NCBI RefSeq assembly: GCF_026167525.1
Contig: NZ_CP110679.1
Coordinates: 3,087,501-3,151,500, forward strand
Length of the DNA stretch: 64,000 bases
Direction of reading: 5' to 3'
Source: Sphingomonas sp. M1-B02
GTDB taxonomy: Bacteria > Pseudomonadota > Alphaproteobacteria > Sphingomonadales > Sphingomonadaceae
Below the pieces are notes generated by a model that was given only the letters and a program-made list of their open reading frames with translations, did no database searches and was not told the DNA's origin. This document shows, in pieces, positions 8,450-17,447 of this stretch. Position numbers and translations under genes: made by a program. How positions within the stretch are numbered: the stretch's first letter is position 1; the number at the start of each line of letters is the position of its first letter.

Positions 8450-8654
8450 GGACTTAAAGTGGAAGGCCATGGCCCCGGCCGTTGTCTGCGCCAAAACGGC
8501 TTGCAATGTAGAATTTGATTTGCTTGGCAAGCACGCGCGGGGCCTTGGCTCCGCCACGCTCTTTGAACCTCATGATCGAAGCACGTTCCTAGATCGTGAA
8601 CTCGTAACTGGTATGGCAGTTATCGACCCACTTCCGGACATTGGCCGAAGTAGG
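8450..8654. other. Intergenic stretch without a supportable gene
   Basis: Together with the repeat before it, this makes the 311-bp gene-free gap after ispG. Frames cross it on both strands but lack ribosome sites and family-like sequence. It is visibly less GC-rich than its neighbours (for example TTGCAATGTAGAATTTGATTT near 8500). It may be decayed or imported DNA; I see no terminator or RNA gene. Confidence 0.4.
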
Positions 8655-8915
8655 TCAATCGCCGTGAACGAAGAAGTTGACCAGCTTGCGGGTGCCCCAC
8701 CACGTGCCTGCCAGCAGCAGTAGTAACGCGATCAGTCCAACATACAGGGCCATGTTGTCTGGCTCACATGGGCGCGGGCGTCCCTCACACCCTCCTCCTG
8801 ATTGCAGGACTATCACCATCAATGGCAAGCCGATGAACAGGAAGACGACGAATGCCGCGAGCACGCCCGCGATAGCGCCGCCACTTGGAAGCCAGCTTCG
8901 ACCGGATCGGTTCAT
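8655..8915 (-). CDS. Hypothetical two-helix membrane protein
   Basis: 86 aa from the ATG at 8915. Two hydrophobic segments (AIAGVLAAFVVFLFIGLPLM and MALYVGLIALLLLLAGTWWG) flank a short loop with two Cys (GGGCEGRPRPCEPDN) that could form a disulfide outside the membrane. It sits in the lower-GC patch after ispG and no family is recognised. An upstream ATG at 9002 would add a soluble leader unlike the rest. The ribosome site is weak, so the gene is plausible rather than certain. Confidence 0.5.
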   Translation of the reverse strand: MNRSGRSWLPSGGAIAGVLAAFVVFLFIGLPLMVIVLQSGGGCEGRPRPCEPDNMALYVGLIALLLLLAGTWWGTRKLVNFFVHGD

Positions 8916-9095
8916 GCGCGAAGGATGCAAGCCGCAGCCTCGCTCGTCAACGACCGCAACCCACCCAATTCCCGCCGTTCCTGACTTATGAGCCAACGGC
9001 ATAGTGTGACCCTGGTGTGACCTTCAGGCGCAGTCGCGTGCTGGCGGAGCCCACGCCAGCTTCTTTTTTCCCCCGCAACCCGCTAGTCGCCCCGC

Positions 9096-10001
9096 ATGCC
9101 CGCCCGCCCAACCCCGCTCCCGATCGCCTTCGCGGCCGGCACGCTCGGCATCGCGCTCTTCTCCGCGATGGACGCCGTGATGAAGGGCATGACCATCGCG
9201 ATGGGCGTGTACAATGCGATGCTGTGGCGCTTCGGCGCGATCTTCGTGATGACCGCGATCCTTTACCTCGCGGGCCGACCGTCGATGCCGCGGCGCGACG
9301 CGATGCGCTTCCATTTGATCCGCGGCTGCGTGACCGTGGTGATGGCGCTGCTCTTCTTCTGGGGCCTCGCCCGGGTGCCGATGGCCCAGGCGATCGCGCT
9401 TTGCTACATCGCGCCCTTGCTCGCGCTCGTGCTGGCGGCGGTCTTGCTCAAGGAGCGGATCGGCCGTTCGGTGATCGGCGCATCGCTGATCGCGGTCAGC
9501 GGGGTAGGGGTCATCCTGCTCGGTCAGACCCAGGCGCAGATGGGCGAGGAAGTGCTGCTCGGCACCGCCGCGATCCTCGCCTCGGCGGTCTGTTATTCCT
9601 ACAATATCATCCTGATGCGCCAGCAGGCTTTGCTCGCCGGCCCGGCCGAGATCAGCTTCTTCCAGAGCCTGGTCGTCGGCGGAATCCTGCTGCTTGCCGC
9701 GCCCTGGCTCGGCGCGCTGCCCCCCAGCGAGCAGGTCGCGCCGATCCTGCTTGCGGCGGCGCTCGCCACCGGCTCGCTATTCCTGCTCTCTTGGGCCTAT
9801 GCCCGGGCCGAGGCCAATTATCTTGCTCCTACCGAATATACTTCGTTCGTCTGGGCGGCGCTGTTCGGCTGGCTGATATTCGACGAGACGGTCTCGCTCT
9901 ACACGCTGGCAGGCGCGGCGCTGATCGTCGCCGCCTGCATCCTGGCCGCGCGGCGCAAGCCCGGGCTCGTCGCGCACGATGCGGAGGCTGCACTGCCATG
10001 A
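9096..10001 (+). CDS. DMT-superfamily transporter (EamA domains)
   Basis: A 301-aa protein with about ten hydrophobic helices in two repeated EamA halves. The first opens with AFAAGTLGIALFSAMDAVMKG, and the second contains SAVCYSYNIILMRQ and the typical PTEYTSFVWAALFGWLIF. DMT proteins export metabolites, amino acids or drugs; the substrate is not predictable. The GNAT gene start overlaps its stop (ATGA at 9998), so the two are co-translated, with a TfoX-like gene behind. Confidence 0.88.
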   Translation: MPARPTPLPIAFAAGTLGIALFSAMDAVMKGMTIAMGVYNAMLWRFGAIFVMTAILYLAGRPSMPRRDAMRFHLIRGCVTVVMALLFFWGLARVPMAQAIALCYIAPLLALVLAAVLLKERIGRSVIGASLIAVSGVGVILLGQTQAQMGEEVLLGTAAILASAVCYSYNIILMRQQALLAGPAEISFFQSLVVGGILLLAAPWLGALPPSEQVAPILLAAALATGSLFLLSWAYARAEANYLAPTEYTSFVWAALFGWLIFDETVSLYTLAGAALIVAACILAARRKPGLVAHDAEAALP

Positions 10002-10480
10002 TCACCCTGCGAAATGCCGAACCGGCCGACGTGCCCCAGATCCTGCGCTTCGTGAAGGAACTGGCGGAGTATGAGCGCGCGGCCGACAAGGTCGTCGCGA
10101 CCGAGGCACTGCTCCACGAAGCGATGTTCGGCGACGATCGCCCCGCCGCCGAGGCGGTGATGGCCGAGATCGACGGCGCGCCGGTCGGGATGGCATTGTT
10201 CTTCCACAATTTCTCGACCTGGACCGGCTGGCGCGGCCTCTATCTCGAAGACCTCTACGTCACCCCCGCCGCGCGCGGCGCCGGGGTCGGCACCGCGCTG
10301 CTCCGCCACCTAGCCGGCATCGCGCTCGATCGCGGCTGCACCCGCTTCGAATGGGCGGTCCTCGACTGGAACGAGCCGGCGATCCAATTCTATCGTGCGA
10401 TGGGGGCGGTGAGCATGGACGAGTGGCGGGTCAATCGCGTCTCGGGCGATGCGCTGGCCAGGCTTGCGGGGGAGCGCTGA
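9998..10480 (+). CDS. GNAT-family N-acetyltransferase
   Basis: 160 aa starting at MITLRNAEPADVPQILRF. The acetyl-CoA binding signature is ARGAGVGTALLRHLAGIA, preceded by the beta-strand YLEDLYVTP and followed by FEWAVLDWNEPAIQFYRAMGA, the usual GNAT C-terminal half. It resembles the diamine/spermidine acetyltransferase-like branch (EDLYV, WNEPAI), but the substrate is inference. The frame stays open upstream through the DMT gene; the ATGA overlap sets the start. Confidence 0.88.
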   Translation: MITLRNAEPADVPQILRFVKELAEYERAADKVVATEALLHEAMFGDDRPAAEAVMAEIDGAPVGMALFFHNFSTWTGWRGLYLEDLYVTPAARGAGVGTALLRHLAGIALDRGCTRFEWAVLDWNEPAIQFYRAMGAVSMDEWRVNRVSGDALARLAGER

Positions 10481-10839
10481 TGGCGGTGGACGAGGGGCTG
10501 GTCGCCTGGGTGGCCGAGGCGCTAGAGCCGGTCGGCACCGTCACCATGCGCAAGATGATGGGCGGCGCGACGCTCTATCTCGACGGCACCATCTTCGCGA
10601 TCGTCGCCAGCAGCGGCGACCTGTGGTTCAAGGCGGACGCGGCGAGCGATGCGACCTGGGACGAAGCGGGCTGCGAGCGCTTCACGATGACCTTCAAGGA
10701 TGGCCGCGTCGACTCGATGAACTATCGCCGCGCGCCGAGCGACGTCTATGACGACGCCGACGCGATGCGCGAATGGGCCGCGCTCGGGATCGCGGCGGGG
10801 CAGCGCGCTCCGGCAAAGAAGGCAAGAAAGGCGAGCTAG
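10480..10839 (+). CDS. TfoX/Sxy N-terminal domain protein
   Basis: 119 aa with a single TfoX_N domain: TMRKMMGGATLYLDGTIFAIV, DLWFKADA and the closing YRRAPSDVYDDADAMREWA. In gammaproteobacteria the two-domain TfoX/Sxy activates competence genes; stand-alone N-terminal domains like this are of unknown function. It ends in a Lys/Arg/Ala tail. It starts on the last base of the GNAT stop (TGATG) with GGGGGAG upstream, so it closes the DMT-GNAT-TfoX operon. Confidence 0.85.
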   Translation: MAVDEGLVAWVAEALEPVGTVTMRKMMGGATLYLDGTIFAIVASSGDLWFKADAASDATWDEAGCERFTMTFKDGRVDSMNYRRAPSDVYDDADAMREWAALGIAAGQRAPAKKARKAS

Positions 10840-10848
10840 GCTCGCAGC

Positions 10849-11490
10849 TCAGCGCCCCAGCACGTTGATCGTGAAGGCGATCACGCCCAGGTTGAACATG
10901 AACGCGGCCAGGCAGTGCAAGGTCACCGGCCGGCGCAGGCGCCCCTGGCGGATCTCGACGTCGCTGGTCTGGAAGGTCATCCCCAGGCAGAAGGCGAAAT
11001 AGACGAAGTCCCAATAATCGGGCTCGGGCGTGTCGGGGAAGGTCAGCCCGCCGGCATCGCCCTCCTGCGTCGCGCTGTAATAGAGATGTGCATAATGCAG
11101 CACATAGATCGTGTTGCTGAAGATCCAGCAAAGCGCCAGCGTCCCCACGATCAGCGCGATCATCCGCGTGTCGAGCGATGTCCCCTCGCGCAATTCGCTG
11201 GCGACCGCGACGAGGACGACCAGGCTCACCGCGAGCGTCACGAACAGCAGCAGCAGCCGGTTGGCGTCGTTGCGCGCCGCCGAGCGGCGCATGTCGTCCG
11301 AGCGATGCCGCAGCAGCGGCACAGCCGACAGCAGGAAGACGATCGCGCCCGCGTCGAACCCGATCATCACCCCGGCGGGCAGTCCCAGCGCCGGAATCGC
11401 GACGAACAGGGCAAGCGCGGTGGCGGCGATGAAGAGCAGGAAGCGCGGCGGGGCGATCAGGTTGCCGATCGCCGGGCCGCTCCGCCGCAT
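10849..11490 (-). CDS. DUF1345 family membrane protein
   Basis: 213 aa with about five hydrophobic helices. Characteristic text includes SNTIYVLHYAHLYYSATQEGDAGGLTFPD and DYWDFVYFAFCLGMTFQTSDVEI, which I recognise from DUF1345 proteins. The function is unknown. It starts 18 bp after the ppa stop, as last gene of the minus-strand M61-ppa-DUF1345 run. Confidence 0.82.
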   Translation of the reverse strand: MRRSGPAIGNLIAPPRFLLFIAATALALFVAIPALGLPAGVMIGFDAGAIVFLLSAVPLLRHRSDDMRRSAARNDANRLLLLFVTLAVSLVVLVAVASELREGTSLDTRMIALIVGTLALCWIFSNTIYVLHYAHLYYSATQEGDAGGLTFPDTPEPDYWDFVYFAFCLGMTFQTSDVEIRQGRLRRPVTLHCLAAFMFNLGVIAFTINVLGR

Positions 11491-11508
11491 CGCCGCTGCC
11501 CGCCGCGA

Positions 11509-12093
11509 TCAGCCCTGCGGGGTCGTGACGCCGGTCGCATCGACCGACGCCGCCGCAGCGGCCTTGTTTTCGTCGTAGCGCGCAATCGCTTCCAGCGTGA
11601 TCCGGCGCGCATCGTCGGCCCCGCCCCAGGTGCCGACGCGCACCCACTTCTTCTTCTCCAGGTCCTTATAGTGGGTGAAGAAATGCTCGATCTGCTCCAT
11701 CACGATTGAAGGCAGGTCGTCCTTTTCCTCGATGTCCGAATAATAAGGGAAGGTCTTGTCGTCGGGTACGCAGACCAGTTTCTCGTCGCCGCCGGCCTCG
11801 TCTTCCAGGTTGAGCACCGCGATCGGCCGCGCCCGCACGACGCAGCCCGGGATGAAGGGCGATCGCGCGATCACCAGCGCGTCGAGCGGATCGCCGTCGG
11901 GCGAGAGCGTGTGCGGCACGAAGCCGTAATTTGCCGGATAGCGCATCGGCGTGTGGAGGATGCGATCGACGAACAGCGCGCCGCTGGCCTTGTCGAACTC
12001 ATATTTCACGGGCTCGCCGCCGGTCGGCACTTCGATGATCACGTTGAGCGTGTGCGGCGGATTGTCGCCGACCGGAATCAAATCAATACGCAT
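11509..12093 (-). CDS. ppa: Inorganic pyrophosphatase (family I)
   Basis: 194 aa. It hydrolyses PPi to phosphate and so pulls biosynthetic reactions forward. Active-site elements are visible: EVPTGGEPVKYEFDK, RYPANYGFVPHTL and the DGDPLDALV metal-binding motif, then PDDKTFPYYSDI. AGGGTG precedes the ATG. The C-terminus is extended by an Ala-rich tail (NKAAAAASVDATG) compared with the E. coli enzyme of about 175 aa. It lies 33 bp behind the M61 peptidase. Confidence 0.96.
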   Translation of the reverse strand: MRIDLIPVGDNPPHTLNVIIEVPTGGEPVKYEFDKASGALFVDRILHTPMRYPANYGFVPHTLSPDGDPLDALVIARSPFIPGCVVRARPIAVLNLEDEAGGDEKLVCVPDDKTFPYYSDIEEKDDLPSIVMEQIEHFFTHYKDLEKKKWVRVGTWGGADDARRITLEAIARYDENKAAAAASVDATGVTTPQG

Positions 12094-12126
12094 TGAAACA
12101 CCCTGTTGCTGGCGCTGCCCCCCGTC

Positions 12127-14016
12127 TCAGCGGGGCTGGAGCAGCTTGTCGAGCCCGGCCTCTCCCGTGCCGGTCTTCACGAGGTGCGGATAGCGAAGCC
12201 CGTCATGATAGTCGATGGACACTTCGCGGAAACGATCGCCGCTCTTGAGCATCAGCTTGATCGGCTCCTTGCTGCCCTTCGCGGCCTTGACCGCATCCTT
12301 CAGCCGGTCGCCGCTATAGCCGCGGCCGTTCACCGCGACGATCTCGTCGCCCAGGCTGATCCCGGCGTTGAACGCCGGGCTGTCCCAGATCACGCCGGTG
12401 ATGCCCTTGGCGCCCAGCGTCAGGCCGAGCGAGTAGGCCAGGTCGACCGCGGCCTTGGCCGTCGCCTTGTTCGGCACGTCGCTATAGACCAGCTTGTAGC
12501 CGTTGCGCTCGAACCCGCCGAGCGGTGCGCGCTCGGAGACCTGGTTGACGCGCATGTCGAGCAGCGTGCGCCAGTCGTGCGGCACGATCCCCTCGAGCGT
12601 GCGGACGACATCGTCGAACGTATAGGTCACCTGCCCGAAATCGCCGTCGCGGCCGCTGCCGAAGAAGGCCTTGGCGAAATCGTCGATCGACTTCGCGCCC
12701 CCCGATTTCTCGCGGAGGATCGAATCGACCTCCATCCAGATCAGCAGCCCTTCATTATAATAATCCTCGGAGCGCTGCATGCTCACCCAGCCCTTGGGCG
12801 CGCGCGCGGTGATCACCGGATCGTTGGTCGTATCGCCCATCGGCCGCCACTGACGCCCCGGACGATTGTCGAGCGAGGCCATGATCGAGGCATAGGATTC
12901 GAGCGTATCCTCCTTGGCCACCAGCCCCGAACGCGCCTGGAGGACATAGCCCCAGAACTGCGTCTGCCCCTCATAGACCCACAAGAGCGACCCCACCGTC
13001 GGGGTGCGGTAATCGGGGGCCCACTGGTCGGCGCCGCGCCGATATTTACCGTCCCAGCTGTGCGTGAATTCGTGCGGGAGCAGGTTGCGTCCGGTGAAGC
13101 TGTCGCTCCACTTGGTGAAATAGCCAGGCTTCACGCCGTTCTCCGAACTGCGCTGATGCTCGAGCCCGATCCCGCCCAGTTCGTCGCTGATCGACACGAG
13201 GAAATGGTAGCGGTCATATTGTTGCGATCCCATCGCCTTCACCGCCTGATCGACCAGCCGCTTGTGCGCGTCGATCTGCTCGGGCTTGGCCTCGAGTTCC
13301 TCGGGCGAGTCGGCGAAGACATCCATCGTCACCCGCGGGCTGAGCTCGAACGCGCGATAATGGCGGCCGGCGAGCACCGGCGAATCGACCAGCACCTCGT
13401 AATTGGTCTTTTCATAGGCATAGGTCGATCCGGTCGCCTTCGCGGGCAGGCCCGAGGCGGCGGTCCAGCCCTCGGGATATTTGACCGTCGCCTTGATCGG
13501 GATGCGGCGGACGAAATAGCCGGCGGGATAGAGGCTCATCGAATTGAACTGCAGGCTCATCATCGCCGGGGTCATGACGATGCGCCCCTGGTCGGCGACG
13601 GTGGCGGAGGCGAACTGGAACTCCAGGTCGAGCTTCTTCGCGCCGGCCGGCACGTCGATGTGGAAGGCGAAGACGTCGATCGGATCGCGCTTCCACGCCA
13701 CCCGCTTGCCGCCTGCGCGGATCTGCAGCCCGGTCAGTTTCTCGATCTCGCCGCGTGGCCCATGCTTGCCGGGCAGCCATTTCGGATAGAGCAGCACCAT
13801 CGGCCCGCTCTTTTCCACCGGGATCGTCTGCTTGACGCGGAAGATACCGCGCTGGGTGTCGGTCGCGTCCACGTCGAGCAGCAGCGTGCCGGGATAGTCG
13901 ATATCCCGCGCGGCGGGGATCGTGTCCACGATCGTCACCGGCTGCGGTGCGGAATTCTGGGCGGATGCGGGGGTCGTGGCGAGAAGGAGAGCGGCAAGGG
14001 AAAGCGCACGATACAT
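12127..14016 (-). CDS. M61-family metallopeptidase with PDZ domain (glycyl aminopeptidase-like)
   Basis: 629 aa, secreted: MYRALSLAALLLATTPASAQ is a clear signal peptide. The zinc site is HEFTHSWDGKYRR (HExxH). A PDZ domain lies near the C-terminus (FNAGISLGDEIVAVNGRGYS). M61 peptidases remove N-terminal residues such as glycine; the periplasmic substrates are unknown. It appears to lead the run into ppa and DUF1345 and faces a divergent methyltransferase gene. Confidence 0.92.
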   Translation of the reverse strand: MYRALSLAALLLATTPASAQNSAPQPVTIVDTIPAARDIDYPGTLLLDVDATDTQRGIFRVKQTIPVEKSGPMVLLYPKWLPGKHGPRGEIEKLTGLQIRAGGKRVAWKRDPIDVFAFHIDVPAGAKKLDLEFQFASATVADQGRIVMTPAMMSLQFNSMSLYPAGYFVRRIPIKATVKYPEGWTAASGLPAKATGSTYAYEKTNYEVLVDSPVLAGRHYRAFELSPRVTMDVFADSPEELEAKPEQIDAHKRLVDQAVKAMGSQQYDRYHFLVSISDELGGIGLEHQRSSENGVKPGYFTKWSDSFTGRNLLPHEFTHSWDGKYRRGADQWAPDYRTPTVGSLLWVYEGQTQFWGYVLQARSGLVAKEDTLESYASIMASLDNRPGRQWRPMGDTTNDPVITARAPKGWVSMQRSEDYYNEGLLIWMEVDSILREKSGGAKSIDDFAKAFFGSGRDGDFGQVTYTFDDVVRTLEGIVPHDWRTLLDMRVNQVSERAPLGGFERNGYKLVYSDVPNKATAKAAVDLAYSLGLTLGAKGITGVIWDSPAFNAGISLGDEIVAVNGRGYSGDRLKDAVKAAKGSKEPIKLMLKSGDRFREVSIDYHDGLRYPHLVKTGTGEAGLDKLLQPR

Positions 14017-14134
14017 TTAGCGGCCTCGGATCGAAAAGGGGGATGCCGAAGCATAGGCCTTTGAAATGCGGCGGGTAAAGCCTCGTCTCCATCCTTCACG
14101 GCTCGCTAACCAATCCGGCCTAGATATTTGGGCC

Positions 14135-15433
14135 ATGTATCACGATCCCGCACTGGCCAGCGCCGCCAAGGCCGATCCGCGTCCCCCGTCGGCGGTCAGC
14201 GCCGGGGTCGGCTTCGCGGGACTCGCCGGAATGACCGCCTGGGTCGCGGTCGCCCACATCTTCGGGATGGACGGGCCCTATTCGGCGCTGGTCAACGTCG
14301 CCGCCTGCGCGCTGCCGATGGTGCTGTGGTCGATCTTCGTCGACAGAGTCTATCGTAATCCCTCGACCGGGATCGACTGGGCGCGCGTCCGGCCCTGGCG
14401 CGAAACGCTCGACATATCGGTCACCAAGCTGGTCGGCCTGTGGCTCACCTGGGGCGGAATCGCCGCGATCTACGTCCTCAGCCGCGTCTGGTGGGACACG
14501 CGCTTCGCCAACTATCCGTTCGCCATGTGGTGCTTCGGGCTGGTCGCGCCCGCGCTGTTCCTGCTCTCGATCCCCTATGTATTGTGGCTGGACCGTCGTC
14601 TCGTGAACCCAAGGGACGGCGCATGGTCGCTCGGCGCTTGGGCGATGGGCCTCGACGGCGTCGACCGCCACGACATCTACAACCATCTGCGCAGCTGGGG
14701 GGTGAAGGCCTTCTTCCTCGCCTTCATGATCGCGATCGTGCCGCCCGGCTTCGGCGAATTCGTCTCGATCGATCCGATGGAGGCGCTGTCCGATCCGGTG
14801 CGGCTGGCGGGCTATCTGATCACCTTCATGTTCGTGATCGACGTCGCCTTCGCGACCGCGGGCTATATCCTGACCTTCCGCCCGCTCGATTCGCATATCC
14901 GCAGCGCCAACCCCTATGCCGCCGGCTGGACCGCGGCGCTGATCTGCTATCCGCCCTTCCTGCTGATGGGGGAGGGCGGCCCGCTCGATTATCACCAGGG
15001 CACCGCCGACTGGACCTATTGGCTCGGCGCGCATTCCTGGCTGCTGGCGGCGATGGGCGCGGTGCTGGTGGTGCTGACCGGCATCTATGCCTGGGCGACG
15101 ATCGCCTTCGGCCTGCGCTTCTCCAACCTCACGCACCGCGGCGTCCTCACCCACGGCCCCTATGCCTGGAGCCGCCACCCGGCCTATCTGTCGAAGAACC
15201 TGTTCTGGTGGCTCTCGACCATGCCCTTCCTCGCCACCACCGGCTGGAGCGACGCGATCCGCAACGGCGCGGTGATGGTCGCGGTCAGCGGCGTCTATTA
15301 TTGGCGTGCACGTACCGAGGAGCGCCATCTCGGGCTCGATCCGACCTACCAGGCCTACAGCGCCTGGATGGAGCGCAACGGCCCGGTGCCGCGCGTTTTT
15401 GCACGGCTGGCCGGGGCGCTGCGGGCCAAATAA
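14135..15433 (+). CDS. Isoprenylcysteine carboxyl methyltransferase-type membrane methyltransferase
   Basis: About 432 aa with many hydrophobic helices. The C-terminal signature HGPYAWSRHPAYLSKNLFWW is the ICMT/PEMT-type S-adenosylmethionine binding motif, followed by YWRARTEERHLGLDPTYQAY. The N-terminal half is an extra membrane domain. Bacterial members modify lipids or small molecules rather than prenylated proteins; the substrate is unknown. The start is uncertain: the ATG at 14135 begins a sensible N-terminus but has no strong ribosome site. Confidence 0.8.
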   Translation: MYHDPALASAAKADPRPPSAVSAGVGFAGLAGMTAWVAVAHIFGMDGPYSALVNVAACALPMVLWSIFVDRVYRNPSTGIDWARVRPWRETLDISVTKLVGLWLTWGGIAAIYVLSRVWWDTRFANYPFAMWCFGLVAPALFLLSIPYVLWLDRRLVNPRDGAWSLGAWAMGLDGVDRHDIYNHLRSWGVKAFFLAFMIAIVPPGFGEFVSIDPMEALSDPVRLAGYLITFMFVIDVAFATAGYILTFRPLDSHIRSANPYAAGWTAALICYPPFLLMGEGGPLDYHQGTADWTYWLGAHSWLLAAMGAVLVVLTGIYAWATIAFGLRFSNLTHRGVLTHGPYAWSRHPAYLSKNLFWWLSTMPFLATTGWSDAIRNGAVMVAVSGVYYWRARTEERHLGLDPTYQAYSAWMERNGPVPRVFARLAGALRAK

Positions 15434-15473
15434 CCGCTCGCCTTGCGCCCGCTTCGGGCGATAGGTGTCGTCG

Positions 15474-16019
15474 ATGAGCGAAGCCAGGATCATGGCGGTG
15501 GCGCAGGATGGCGGCCACCATTTCTCCAAGCGGCTCATGCATTCGGTCGACCTTGTCGCCGGACTGGGGATCGCGGGCGACGCGCATTGCGGGGAGACGG
15601 TAAAGCATCGCTCGCGCGTCCGGATCGATCCCACCCAAGCCAATCTGCGGCAGGTGCATCTGATCCACGGCGAGCTGTTCGACGAACTGGCCGGCAAGGG
15701 CTTCGATATCGGCCCTGCCGATCTGGGCGAGAATATCACGACTCGCGGCATCGATCTGCTCGGGCTTCCGCGCGGCGCACTTCTGCACCTTGGCGAGTCC
15801 GCGGTGCTCGAAGTGACCGGCCTGCGCAATCCCTGCGCGCAGATCGACGCATTCCGGCCCGGCTTGCTCGCGGCCGTGCTCGATCGTGGCCCGCGCGGTG
15901 AAGTGACCCGCAAGGCGGGGATCATGGCGGTCGTCCGGGCCGGAGGCACGGTGCGGGCCGGCGATGCGATCGACGTAGCGCTACCCCCGCTTCCGCACTA
16001 TCCGCTCGAGCGGGTCTAG
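15474..16019 (+). CDS. MOSC domain protein (molybdenum cofactor sulfurase C-terminal-like)
   Basis: 181 aa. The MOSC fold is indicated by QVHLIHGELFDEL, DLGENITTRGIDLL and the conserved LRNPCAQID, whose Cys is the residue thought to carry sulfur or sense the cofactor. It resembles YiiM-type stand-alone MOSC proteins. A GTG at 15465 is an alternative start. The TAG stop overlaps the convergent gshA stop in the palindrome CTAG (16016-16019). A molybdenum hydroxylase operon lies 45 kb away in the window (60371-63605), but no link is shown. Confidence 0.85.
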   Translation: MSEARIMAVAQDGGHHFSKRLMHSVDLVAGLGIAGDAHCGETVKHRSRVRIDPTQANLRQVHLIHGELFDELAGKGFDIGPADLGENITTRGIDLLGLPRGALLHLGESAVLEVTGLRNPCAQIDAFRPGLLAAVLDRGPRGEVTRKAGIMAVVRAGGTVRAGDAIDVALPPLPHYPLERV

Positions 16020-17392
16020 AATTTCGCTTCCTCGTACACCCGAAAGATATCGCCGCCCCACTCGCCATGGAAGCGATCGAGCAACACCTGCGCCGGTACC
16101 TTGCCCGTCCGCACCACTTCGCGCAGTGGATCGAGGAAGCCGCTCTCATTGTCGCCGGAAGCGTTGAGCCTTGCCCGCGCGTTGAGCCCCGCCGCGGCGA
16201 TATCGAGCGCTTCGCCCGCAATGTCGCGCAACGTGCCGCCGCCCGGGATCGGCGCGTCCAGCGCGAGCCTGGGCACCGCATCGCGCAGCGTCTGCCGCCC
16301 CTCGATGCTCCAGTCCTTGACCAAGTCCCACGCCGCATCCAACGCGCCCTCGTCATAGAGCAGCCCGACCCACAAAGCGGGCAGCGCGCAGATCCGTCCC
16401 CACCGCCCGCCATCGGCGCCGCGCATCTCGAGAAACTGCTTCATGCGCACTTCGGGAAAGGCGGTGGAAAGATGATCCGCCCAATCGTCGATCGTCGGCT
16501 TCTGCCCCGGAAAGGCCGGAAGCTCGCCGCGCAGGAAGTCGCGGAAACTCTGCCCCGCGGCGTCGATATATTTGCCGTCGCGATAGACGAAATACATCGG
16601 CACATCGAGCGCATAGTCGGTGTAGCGCTCGTAGCCGAAGCCGTCCTCGAACACGAAGGGCAGCATGCCCGTGCGCGCCGGATCGGTGTCCGACCAGATA
16701 TGGCTGCGATAGGAGAGGAAGCCGTTGGGCTTGCCCTCGGTGAAGGGCGAATTGGCGAAGAGCGCGGTCGCCAGCGGCTGGAGCGCGAGGCCGACCCGAA
16801 ACTTCTTCGCCATGTCTGCTTCGGACGCATAATCGAGGTTCACCTGGATCGTGCAGGTGCGCAGCATCATGTCGAGCCCCATGCTGCCGACGCGCGGCAT
16901 ATGGTCGAGCATGATCTTGTAGCGCCCCTTGGGCATGATCGGCAGTTCCACGCGGGTCTTGTCGGGCCACATGCCCAGCCCCAGGAAACCGATGCCGAGC
17001 TTGTCGCCGACGGCCTTGACCTGCTGGAGGTGCCGCCCGGTCTCGGCGCAGGTATCGTGCAGATTCTCCAGCGGCGCGCCCGACAATTCGAACTGCCCGG
17101 CGGGCTCCAGGCTGATCGCCCCGTCGGGACCGGAAAGCGCGATGATATGCTCGCCTTCATAGACCGGCTTCCAGCCGAACTCGGTTAGGCCGATCAGCAG
17201 CGCATGGATGCCGCCCGGTTCCTCATAGCTTGGCGCGCGGTGATCGGGCGTCTTCCAATAGACGAATTTCTCATGCTCGGTGCCGATCCGCCAGCGGTCC
17301 TTGGGCTTCTCGCCGCGGGCGAAATAGTCGACCAGCTGGGCGCGGTCTTCGATCACCGCCGATTTGCTGTCCGAAACGGTTTTCGTGCTCAT
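16016..17392 (-). CDS. gshA: Glutamate-cysteine ligase (plant/alphaproteobacterial type)
   Basis: 458 aa. It makes gamma-glutamylcysteine, the first step of glutathione synthesis. The substrate and ATP-binding text IGTEHEKFVYWKT, AISLEPAGQFELSGAPL and MLRTCTIQVNLDYASEADM is typical of the GCS2 family shared by plants and alphaproteobacteria. A GGGGCGGAA ribosome site precedes the ATG. It is convergent with the MOSC gene through a shared CTAG stop, and rsmE is the next gene upstream on the same strand (55 bp). Confidence 0.95.
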   Translation of the reverse strand: MSTKTVSDSKSAVIEDRAQLVDYFARGEKPKDRWRIGTEHEKFVYWKTPDHRAPSYEEPGGIHALLIGLTEFGWKPVYEGEHIIALSGPDGAISLEPAGQFELSGAPLENLHDTCAETGRHLQQVKAVGDKLGIGFLGLGMWPDKTRVELPIMPKGRYKIMLDHMPRVGSMGLDMMLRTCTIQVNLDYASEADMAKKFRVGLALQPLATALFANSPFTEGKPNGFLSYRSHIWSDTDPARTGMLPFVFEDGFGYERYTDYALDVPMYFVYRDGKYIDAAGQSFRDFLRGELPAFPGQKPTIDDWADHLSTAFPEVRMKQFLEMRGADGGRWGRICALPALWVGLLYDEGALDAAWDLVKDWSIEGRQTLRDAVPRLALDAPIPGGGTLRDIAGEALDIAAAGLNARARLNASGDNESGFLDPLREVVRTGKVPAQVLLDRFHGEWGGDIFRVYEEAKF

Positions 17393-17447
17393 TTCCGCCC
17401 CTTACGCGCGGGCGATTTGCCGCGCCAGCCCAATCACTACCGATCGG

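Noticed and set aside
8450..8723. A short plus-strand frame (about 92 codons) after the ispG repeat
   Set aside because: Starts inside the repeat, has no ribosome site or family-like sequence and overlaps the better membrane-protein frame.
12106..14064. A 652-codon open frame on the + strand opposite the M61 peptidase
   Set aside because: Shadow frame rich in His, Arg and Asp without known motifs; the opposite strand has a signal peptide, HExxH and PDZ domain.
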